Shown in pieces: positions 51,201-61,900 of a stretch of 64,000 nucleotides of DNA. The notes beneath the pieces are model-generated. The model had not been told where the DNA came from and did no database searches. It saw nothing but the letters and a program-made list of their open reading frames with translations. Each line of letters opens with the position of its first letter. The stretch's first letter is position 1. The translations under genes and the position numbers were made by a program. Source of the DNA: Dipylidium caninum (Eukaryota > Platyhelminthes > Cestoda > Cyclophyllidea > Dipylidiidae); assembly GCA_017562135.1 (NCBI GenBank), contig QEYB01001053.1:992001-1056000 (forward strand). Direction: 5' to 3'.

Positions 51201-53511
51201 ACTCTGCCTGCCTTTGTTCGAATCTTTAACGACGTAAAATCGTGATTTTTACAAGATAAATGTCAACAAGAGCCTCAAAAGTTACGCCTTTAATAGTGAA
51301 AATGTGGAGTTGCAGAATGTGGCATTGACTGTTGGTTCTACGTTCCATTTCATGGGAGTTGGGCGTTTTGCACAGTGGTGAACAGCCGGTCAGTGGGTGC
51401 TCCTTGTTGATAACGGGCTGACGAAGAAGACGTCGGGGGATTCGTACCCCAGAACCGGAGCATCGGACGCTGCGGAGTCGCCTACTTTGGCGGAATTAAG
51501 AAGATATTTCCATATCGACTGTCCTCTTTGTACTATGCACCTTTTGATGAGCTTTGCGAAACGTGAATTAGGGAATGTTCAGGCATTGGGAGTACTGGGA
51601 GAGCGAGCACCGAAGTATCCCCGCCTCCGACTTAATTTCTTTGGCCGACGAGCAAATGTTCGGTCGCAGAGGTCATGTGCTCCAACTCAATCGGGGTGAG
51701 GTGACACCAAAGGTCGGGATAAACAGTCAAACACGAAATAAACATGGTCGTTTCATACACAACCGCCTGACTCAATCGCCACTTAACTCAGTGACTTGTG
51801 GACTTTGATCAGTTAATGCTTGAAAATAGGGAATTCAAGGCAATTAAATGCATCTGCATTGGCTATTTTCTGTAAACCTTCCACCAACTCATTTATGTAA
51901 CCCTTTCGGAAGGGAGGCGATTTAAGAGCTTGTCAGAGGCCCCCACAGTGTCACCGGGTTGGGAATCACAATTTCCCACTGCGTAAAATAATAAACCTGT
52001 TGTGTAGCGACTCTGAATTTGTAAAGTCACGAGGCGGGAGGAGACAGAAAAGCCCAGTAAACCAGTATTTCCCCGTTTGTGAAATCAGAGGGCTAAGAAG
52101 ATAGCCAAGTTGAGGCGATTGGGGCGTGATGAGACTGCTGCGACACTGTGGACAAAGAAGAGTCGTATTAGTAGGATGTGTGACTGCCAAATGGCCCATA
52201 CATGCCTCGTTTGTTGCCGGAACAAGCGATGATGCGACCGATGGCCGACCGCCGTGGATGCGTCGGCTCCTTTCCCACTCTCCAGCCCCCACAGGCTTCG
52301 CCCTGGGACGTGCAGCATCAACATCATCAACTAAATGGGCGGTGATGAGCAGAGTTTGTCTTTCTTCTATGAAATTATTGAAATAACGAAAGGCGCTTTG
52401 GAAGCATGTGGATAACAAAAGAAGAACATTTCGTCTACATTCTGCGCACGGATTTGTGGATGTGGACGGTGACCACTCCGACTGCTTTATGCGCGGTCAT
52501 TGTTGAAACGAATTGCCGCAGTTCCGGGGAAAAGTATCTGTATTTCCTCACAATTCCACACGGCGTTGTGTGGTACCAATTAAATGTGACCGGAGAGTAT
52601 AGCACCGGTGCCGGTGTGTGCGCACCACGTTGGAGCAGCTCTAAGCCTCCGTTTTGAAAATTCATACACCTCAAAGATTATTTGAGGAGGGCATTTTATT
52701 AAAGCCACGCACTACTTCCACTGGGAGAAAGGTGTGGCCGCGATTGTGCAGGAGTAGCCACAAAACAGGCTTCATTAGAAGACTTTTCGCAGTGTACGTG
52801 GAAAGTGCCTAGACCCGACCCACCCCCCACAAAAAAACCAGTGCATTCCATGGGGAAACATTGTGAAGGGGCAAAACTTTTGTTTTTCGAGCCCTAAAAA
52901 AGTAAAATGCCGCCAGAACCTGTGGTCAGGCAAAACAATCTTAGTGAAATGGTGTCAGACATTTACGGCACATAGAATTTACTATTTCAAACGGTATCAG
53001 CCTCATTAAGATGAATTTATAATGGGAATTTTTAATGGTATTCACATGCCCCACGTTCTTCTCAGCCCCTTTGTTTAATGGGATTCTTTGACCTACACAA
53101 TTGTAAGCTCGACGGATTTGCTCAGCATCCTCCAGAGAGGTAGAAAATTGTGCCAGAGACGGCCAATTTCTCTGATAATTTACACTTGTTATGCCCAAGT
53201 GGGATGAAGATCAAAGGGGCCAGGCGTTGGACAGCGTGTCTAGGACTTTCGCGACTGTCTCTTGTGCCAATGACAGCACCGAGTCCGAGTTGAAAGGCCA
53301 GACCACTTTGTTTGCAGTGGAGTGGTACAGGTTATTCTTGGTCCAAGTACGCAACTCTGCTGTCAAACAGGGAGCCTAACGAAAGCAAAACTGTGCAGCA
53401 TCCAGGCCTGTGCAAAGAAGCAGCCTTTGTTTGTCGTCTGTCCGTCGACACTTTCCAGGAGGCGACCTGAAGAAGCCATTAACAAGCATGGCGTGCTGCT
53501 AGTTTCCCTCC

Positions 53512-53517
53512 AGAGAG

Positions 53518-53549
<32 letters not shown>

Positions 53550-53550
53550 A
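53512..53550 (+). repeat. GA microsatellite
   Basis: A GA run with one AA interruption, followed by a G/A-rich stretch. Confidence 0.9.
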
Positions 53551-55767
53551 GGGGGGAGGAAGAGGTTACAGGTCATAAGTTGAGCCCGCATTAAGCCTTA
53601 CCAGCATTTAACTCACATAACTCCAGTAACCTGCAGGTACGCATGGACAACAAGGTGGTATGCTTGATACCCCTAAGATGGAGCCGGAGCCTGAGGCGAC
53701 ACCCAGCGCATCAGAGTGGAAGATAATGAAAGAGTCTCATTTTAACACCTCAAATAGCTAATGTTCAAGCACTGTTGGCGTCTGAACCCGTGGGTGGATG
53801 GTGGCGCCTGAGAGTGAGGGTGGAGAGGGCAAGGTGGAGGGAGGCGTGTCACGCCAGCTCCAACGACGACGAGTAAATATTTAGCCATCTGCCTACGCTT
53901 CTCACCGGATTTATTGCCAGCGTGTGAACAGCAGAACTAGACACTAGGCACCGTCCAGGCCATGAAACGCACCGAGCAGAGTGATTGCCTACCCCGACGC
54001 TCTCAACACACACACACCCAAATAATTCTTACCACCCACCACCGCTTTGTTTCAACTTACTACTGTCGTGTAAATATTAACAGCATCATCGGGTAGGGTA
54101 GTTAATGTAAGGGAGGGTGACAGGCGGGAAATCACAGGACATGATGCTACAAAAAAACTTTACATTAGAAGGTTGACACTTCGGAGAAGCAATAATGGGA
54201 TGCGCGCCTTCCGTCAAGAATGAGGAAAGTTAATTTGCGCAACGTGGCACGGACCTGAGGCCAGTCTTCATCTTCTCAGATAGGAAAAGTATCCCACCAC
54301 CACGCCGTAGACCCCAGAAAGCACTCAGCAGTCAGCACCCGAGTAAGGAGGAAAAGTAAGTTGTGGTGCACGGATAAACGTGTTTCAACCCTCGTTTGCC
54401 GACTCCAAGTCTCTTGTATAGAGGCCAATTCCGCGAACTTATAATGAAATGCCGAGGAAGAGTAGCCCTAATTTTAGGCAACAGCTCACACAAATATATG
54501 CGACCGCCATATCGCAGTCGTTTGAAAGTTAAGTCACCCTCATCGCCACTTCCTGGCAGTCAGTCTACCGAAAGTAGATGGACCGAGCTATTGGACCGGT
54601 CATACACCGAAGGAGAGAAGGAAAAGGCAGGAGTAGAGGAGAGCATTGTAGTCTGAGGAGAAACAAAAATAAATATTTGCCAGTATGAGTTTTTTTTAGC
54701 TTTTTTGTGCGAATAGCCGGAAGAGGAGAGGAAAAAAGCGTGTGAGAAAAATGACTGATGGCGACCGATTAAAAAAGGCCTCGGTTAACCAAAGCAGACA
54801 AACAAACAAACGGACTGTAGACAAACAGAAGGAGAAAAACAATGAATCACGAAACGAAGATGACGACGTTGATTGCCATGATTGCTGATGGATGAGATCA
54901 AAATGACGGCTCCATTTGTTCCATGCGCCGACGTCGAAAATTTGCGAGCCCTCGCGAGTAAGTAGAGAGACACGGTGGAAGGAGGGAAAGGAGAAAATGA
55001 AAGGCGGTTCAAAGGAGGAAAAGGAAGTGAGAGGCTACGAAAATTGGTCATAATCGTCACAATTACAAAAGCGGGATGGAAAGGAAACAGAAGCGAATGT
55101 GTGCGCACACCGAGATAGGAAGAGCGGACAGGCATACGGAGAACTATCGTGGAACGTATGTCTAGGATTGTTCTAAGCAGTTACTGAAAGGAAAAATAAA
55201 AATATCTAAAAATAGCAGCCTTCCTCACATCCAACCACTGCAGTCGAATCCGCCACAACTAGTCAATCACAAAACAACTCGGTTAAGTTGACGAAGTTGT
55301 GAAGCCAAACGAAGGCGTTCTATTCTCGGGGGGGAATGAATTTATCCAAAGATTATGCGACACAATTCTTGGCAAGTGGGGAGTTGAACCATTCGACTGA
55401 ATAGTGAGGTATGTGGAGATAAAAAAGGCGCTTGGCGTAAAAATATGTACGAGACAATTTGCCGAGCGTGTGTGTGTGCCATTAAATTCACATAAATTTG
55501 TCGAGTGTGCTCCAGTCCACGTTTAGACTCCGGTTGTTTCAGCGTGACAGCTAACGACTGTTGGGTTAACTATCCAAAACTTGGTAACAACTTTTAAGCT
55601 AAAGCATGACCGCAATCCCGTCAGTTGGCCTGACAAACAATGGTAAAAAATCTAATAAAAATGGAAACAGCGAATGATAAATCGGCAGGACATGTGTTTA
55701 ACAAGTGTCCTTTTGTATGTAAAATGTATGTTATTGCGACAAAAAAAGAGGAACCAAGTTCCAGATT

Positions 55768-55963
55768 TCACTCACCCTCCGCTTCTCCAGCAATAAGCTG
55801 ACGTTCATCCACATCCGATTTCACCTGAATGATGTCGTCCTTCACGACTTCACCATCGACACGCTGAGTCTCGTGAATGGTAGTCAAGACATTACCGCCC
55901 TCAATAACCGTGTGTTTTTCCAGAGAACTCTCGGTGGTTGTCACGGTTACAGTTCCGCTGCCA
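55768..55963 (-). CDS. l(2)gl: Lgl exon P (terminal)
   Basis: Encodes GSGTVTVTTTESSLEKHTV, then IEGGNVLTTIHETQRVDGEV, and ends EAEGE with TGA at 55768-55770. The last codons read GAG GGT GAG TGA, so a perfect GTGAGT donor overlaps the stop. An alternative splice to a further 3' exon cannot be excluded. Confidence 0.82.
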
Positions 55964-58900
55964 CTACAAATCCACAAAAGTATGATTGACAGTTGAATTA
56001 CTCGCCTGTCTAATTACTTCCTCTACTCAACACGTCTAGACACTGAGGTGGGGACATACTCAGCCAAAATTCCCTTGGTAATATCCTTTGTGAAGTCATC
56101 AACCTCTTTCGCAGTGTCAGCAGATTCCGGACGATCAGAGATGACACGCTTTGCCGACTCCTCCACCGTTGTCCACGTACCAGATTCTCCAGCTTTCCCG
56201 TCCTTTATTGCCTCGTCGTGAGAACCCTGAAAGAGAAATTGACTAGGTTAGTAAAGAGAAATGCTTGATCCGCTGAGTGGACCCTTAAGATTCCAAGAAT
56301 CAGACATCTGTCATTTGGAGTAGAAGACAAAACTGGCAGATTTGCAGTCACTCTAAGTGATCATTTTAATGAAGGAATGCAGCTGTCAAATTGGTTGGGG
56401 CAAAGCTGGTTTGTCGAAGTTTGAGAAGTGGGAGGTTATTTGATGGTTGACTGGAGAAAGCAAGGAAAACACCTAAAGACGACTCGAATGCCACAAAGAG
56501 TTCACGAGTAGATGTTGCACCGAGCCCACCTAGTGTTGATTAGAGATAGCTTGGCAAATACACACATCTGCGCAGTTGTACTGCCGCGAAATGTGTATAA
56601 ATTAATAGAAAATCATTTTCATAGTTGAAAGGAGGCCCGATGGATGGTGACATTTGATGGCCGACATCGGGCAAGTGGACATTTGGGCACTTATTTTTTG
56701 AAGCATCGCCTTATAAAAGTCAGCTTTTATTCTAACATTAGTCACTTAACTGACGGTATTTCCAACCTCGCCTGTGATAGCAAATGGAAGAAAGGTGGCC
56801 ACACGTCGCCTCGAAATTAGGAGCCAAATGACCAGCATTTAGAGCTCAAGCAACATACACCGACGGTTACATAATCGGGGCGGATGACACCGTGTTACCA
56901 TGTTACCTTTGGACCACGGCTGAGACTGAAATGCAGATGCGGTGGTTACACATCCACACAAACTACAGACTATCAGTCAGAGACACAGTTTTCATCGTAG
57001 GCCATCCTTAGGACAGGCGAAAAAAGAACGGGCAGTCTTTCAGAATACATTTTCCTCACGGGGAAATAAAAATTCGTATTTTGATGCAAGAAAAGCCTCG
57101 TTCGGTCCGCAGGTTTAGTCGAATGGACACTTAATTAAAGGTGACCCGCAAAGCGCTCACCTCCGCGGCAAGAGAAGCTGTATCCTGGGTCTCTGCCGCG
57201 CCACTGGCAGCATTGGCAGCAACAGACACCGGTGGCGGCTTGGGTCTAGCCCACTCCGGCAGACAAACGCAATACTGCACCTCTCCCATGCCCCTCAGAC
57301 CATTCACAAGGACCGGCGAAGCTAGTCGGCACGGTGGTGAGTAGGAGAGTTCATTTGCCACCACCACACAACCGAAAAGTGGCCAGAAGGTTAAATTGGC
57401 GGAGCCCGAAACACAGACGGTGGCAGGACCATGGACGGCGAAGGTTTTTGTGTCGCATCGTTCAGGGTGATCACAACAGGCAGCTGCAGGTGGATAAAAG
57501 TAGACAGTTAAAACTGCGTGAAAGATCAAAACACCTCAATTTACCATCATGCTTGCAGTCATTTTCAGCTTTAGTCCTCAAAAAAGTTCATCCTTTCCAA
57601 AAAGACACAATAATACGAGCACATCACGAAAGTTTTTATGAAGAAACGACGATAACTCCACAATGCAAGGGTCTACAGTCTACTGCCAACCGTTTCAGTG
57701 CATTCGTCTTCCCCTGTTTTGGTTAGGGAGGTGTAACAGGCTACTTGCTATTCCAACCCTCTGTACATTTAATCAAAATGTCAGGAATTGCGTCCCACTG
57801 CATGGGTAGCATCGAAGGCATCACGGCACCTTTAAGGATTCTACGAAGGCCAGGAATGGTAAGCACATGGATGCGGCCGTTTTTTCAAGGCCACAACGGC
57901 ATGCCATTCTTCTGTAGTGGTTTTAGAAGCTGACGGGAATCGCTGAAGGCCAAATGCGGCCACCCGGTGCAAAGAGGAGGACGGTGTTGCCGAGGTGATA
58001 GCAGCAGGCTCCTCCGACTTCTCCACTTGTTCCGTAGAGTCGGGTTCCGGAGTTGCCACTGGAGCCGACGGCATTGAATTTTCCACCTCCTACAGACGTG
58101 GCAAAGTAAGGTGAATCACCAAGAGCACAGACTCCCTCCCTTCCAGAGGCTATGAAATACTCACTTTGTTCTCAAGACTCGCTTGATCAGGGGCGGCAGC
58201 AACAGGCTGGGCATTATCAACCTCAGCTGTGTTAGCACCAAAATGTTCTGATTTTCCACGGTGCGTAAGTGAAGCGGGTTTAAAAGCAGTCTTCTCCCAG
58301 AAACGATATTTGTGCTTCGTCTTCAATGACGGGAGTGAGAGGATGCGAACTTGCTCCTCGGTGCATACCAGAAGCTCGTGACAGGCCGCTGGCACTACTT
58401 TCGCACCTTCTGCCTCGACCACCTCTGCGCTCTCCGTGACTGGGGCCGTAGCCGTCTTTGAACTGTCCTCTTCGATCTCCACAGGTTTCTTGGCCTCCGC
58501 ATCTTCTTTACTCGGCTCTGGTAATTCGGGAATTACCTCGGCTTGTGAACTAGAAGAAAAAAAAATGCGCGAGATGAGTAATGACACTTAGAGATGTAAA
58601 AGCGAAAAATCTCTGAAATTTCTGACTTACCGAGACTTCTCACTATGAACTGGAGAAAAGCCAGCTTTCGCATCAAGAGCAGATATTGTGAGAATGGGAG
58701 CCCCATGACGAAAGAGCGTCTGCCTCACTGGTTTCACTTCAACTTGGGCGTCTACAGCAGGCCAGGCGAGAGCGTGAGTGATCATTGCGCCAGCCTGAGT
58801 GCCGATGATCAAGGCAGCGGTACGCTGAGGCGGAAATGCGGGACGATTCTCTTTCGGCGAGGCTGGGATCCCTCCAATGACATAGGTTTCCGCCAGAGCG

Positions 58901-61900
58901 AGTGCGGACACACCGCAAGAAGTGTCATTTACACTTAGCTTATGAGGTGAAGCAATTTCCACTTGTTTTTCCGCAATCATCGCAGTTGGTTTGGAGGCGG
59001 AAGGGTCTTCAAAATCGCCTTCTGGTTTTGGAACTTCAACAGAATCGCCTTCGGCAGGCGGGACATTCGCAGTAATTTCTGCGGTTCGGCCTTCAACTTC
59101 ACCATCTATTCAATGAAGATGTAAACTATCGTGAATCACAAGATTCTACATGAGAATGATATTTATAGGACTGGAAAGGAGGAGGAGTCACCTTTGGTGT
59201 GTGGTGCATCATTTGCACTTGCGGTGGGGTCGACACTGGTTTTCCATTCACCATCCTCCTCCGTCGATTGAGTGGTGGGTTGTGACCTAATCTTCCGAAT
59301 CTTGCGGAATGATTCACGCAGTGTCGCCTTCAACTGACGTCCGGTGGCTGCAATCTTCGTCGCTGCTTCACCTGAAGCAAGGGGGGAGAAAAATGTTCTT
59401 ACTTTAAAAAACAGGAAAAAATCAGCTTCTTGCCCTGCACTCGCGGTCCTCAGGCCTTCTACCTTCGATCGACTCATGACGAGGCAGCAAAAAGCGTGAA
59501 ATAGGACTACCAGGACTAAAACATCCTAGAAGGTTTCCTAAAGTTATCCCGTCACGGTCAAGGCTACTAGCGCGTCCAATGCCTGGCCACCCGATTTACT
59601 TCATTCCATTTGTCTGAAGGGGTGAATAGAGTCTACCACGAGGCCAGCAACGACTTACGAGCAACAGATGGCAGTGAAGGTTCAGAGGTTATTTGAAGGC
59701 CAAATGTGAGACGTTTGTACACCACCGCGCAGGATTTGAGGTCGATGACACCAAAGCCATGCGCAGATCCGACGGCAAGAACCTCCCAACGCGGCTCAAG
59801 GCCACGGAGAGTATGCTGAAGGTGGATTAAACTGGACCAACTCGCAAAGCCCAAAGACAGAGGTGAATGTGGGGGAGGACTTCAAGGCACCTTCGGAAGG
59901 CTAAGGAGGTAAAATAAGAACGGTGTAAAAGAGTTTTTACCAAGGAATTCCTTTCGGCAGATAAAATGCTCCGCATAAAAAAATGTAGTAGGGAGGTGTT
60001 GAAAAGTCCAACGCATAACGCCGCCCTACCAATTCTTGGACTTGTCATTATACCATTAACATTAGCATTTGCCATCATCTGTACCACATGAAAGCACTCG
60101 AGACTGTAGGAAATTGGAACCAAAGGGCACTATAGTAATATGCTGTGTAGATTAACTAGATCTCCTCTGAAGGAGACAGATAACGACTCACACAAACACG
60201 AGGAGAGCAAGTGATAGACGCAATTGCGTCAAACTTTCACAATAGGGGAGAACCAGACCAGCCCAGTCCAGAACTTTTGATCAAGGATCTTGGAAAACGC
60301 CACAGGTATAGAACAAAATATGAGCCACCTGATAGCATAAAAGGTAGGTTTGCACTGAGCATTAAAGCGAGTTTCCCAGAAACGATGATGAAGTGAGCAA
60401 ATTAGTGGTCTTATCGCCTTTACCCACATGATTAAAAGCTAACGGGAGTCAGAAGAAAGTGGGAAAAAGAGTCAGGGCAACATGGATAGGTAGAATTACA
60501 GCCCCTACCACGGGAAATTTCCCTCCTTTCCGCAAAGGCAAGGTTAGGCTTAAAATAGACTGCACCAACCAAACATCTTACCTTAAAAGCCTCATGACCA
60601 TCCCAACGGTACTTGTCAGGTTGGCTATCAAGCAGATCGACAAAAATCGTGGCAGGGGTAGTTGCGAGAGACTTTTGTGCTGCGGTAGACCACATGGAAG
60701 AGTTGCCAGCCGATCCACCAACGAGCATAACTATCTCCTCGTCAACCAATTGGAGTGTGAGACTACGCACAGCACATCGAGTGTCGACACCACCTTCTCC
60801 AACGGTCTCGGAGGCGCAGTCACCGACCTTTCGGAATGGTGGCCAAGCTTCTTCCTCATTCTGCGATAACAAAAGAAGGAGATAACTTAGTGCCAATATT
60901 TGCCTTTTCAAAGCCTCAAATCCTTTATCGGTAACTTCTTCGTACTTAAGCGAAAATATGACTGCAGTGAAGAATGGTAGTTGTTAGTGTGTTCGTGTTT
61001 AGAATAGTCTGGTTAGTATCAACTCCTTCTTTTTCATTCTCGGCATTTGTACTCCGAAACCGGGTGTAAAAAAACCGGGATATGTTAACGTCTTATTCTC
61101 AGACAAAAAACAGCGTTATAGAGTGCGACAAGTTAGCCGTAACATGCGGAGGGAAATAGATCTTTCATCCACTTCTCTTCAAAGCTGATTTCAGCTGTCG
61201 GTATTCGACTTCTATCATGCGCGCAACTGGTTACGGGAAAGCACCGAATTCAGGCCAAAAAAAACAGAAAAGAGGAGCGGTTTCAACAGAAATTCAACGC
61301 GTTAAAATAAATTCTCCTAAGAAGAGGCAAAAGGGAGGAGTAAGACTATAGTCACATTTGACCAGAATGAATCATTTCGAAACAATTATTGCAACAAAAT
61401 AACTTCCGGCGCGCCATCTCGAGGAGTTAATGCAAATAACCCGGTATATCATCACAAGATACGGGACATAATTTAATGGACCCATTCACCCGCATATGCC
61501 TACCTTCCTCTCGGCATGGCATCCGACTCCTTCCGCGTCGAGCATCATAGCGAGACTGGAGATGCGTCCCAGGGACTCGAAACAGTCCCCACGAACCACG
61601 TGCCACACAGAGACGTCTCCATCGGCATGCCCCATCGCAACAAGGTCTTGGAATTCTGGATGTTGCACAACAGTCCCGCATGATCCGTTCTTTTGTCCAC
61701 CGATCACAGGCCAGTTGTCAAAGCCCTTGGCATTGGATGCCGCCTTCAGGCGTGACATGAGTTTCTCGGGGATCTGTGGGAGAAGTTAAAGGGCAATTAA
61801 CATGCCCTAACCCGTGGTAATAGAGCATCTGAGGAGAAAACCTACTGAGATATGTGCAATAGCAGTGACACTTGTACAGTCGAGGTGTTTGAGGTAAGGC

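Larger units (their letters stand above)
35461..55767. other. Long intergenic region, no gene supported
   Basis: This region lies between the convergent synaptotagmin and Lgl genes. Short frames on both strands have no domain and no matching splice pairs. The part at about 43400-46300 is clearly AT-richer. Microsatellites occur at 36859-36885, about 38034-38070, about 48236-48262 and 53512-53550. An ATG-to-stop frame at 52406-52657 (83 codons) is the least shadow-like, but I do not recognise it. Confidence 0.5.

Noticed and set aside
60000..60110. Extra Lgl exon between exons G and H, after an acceptor-like site near 60108
   Set aside because: In the phase required by exon G it reaches a stop within about 14 codons, and the resulting peptide has no family match.
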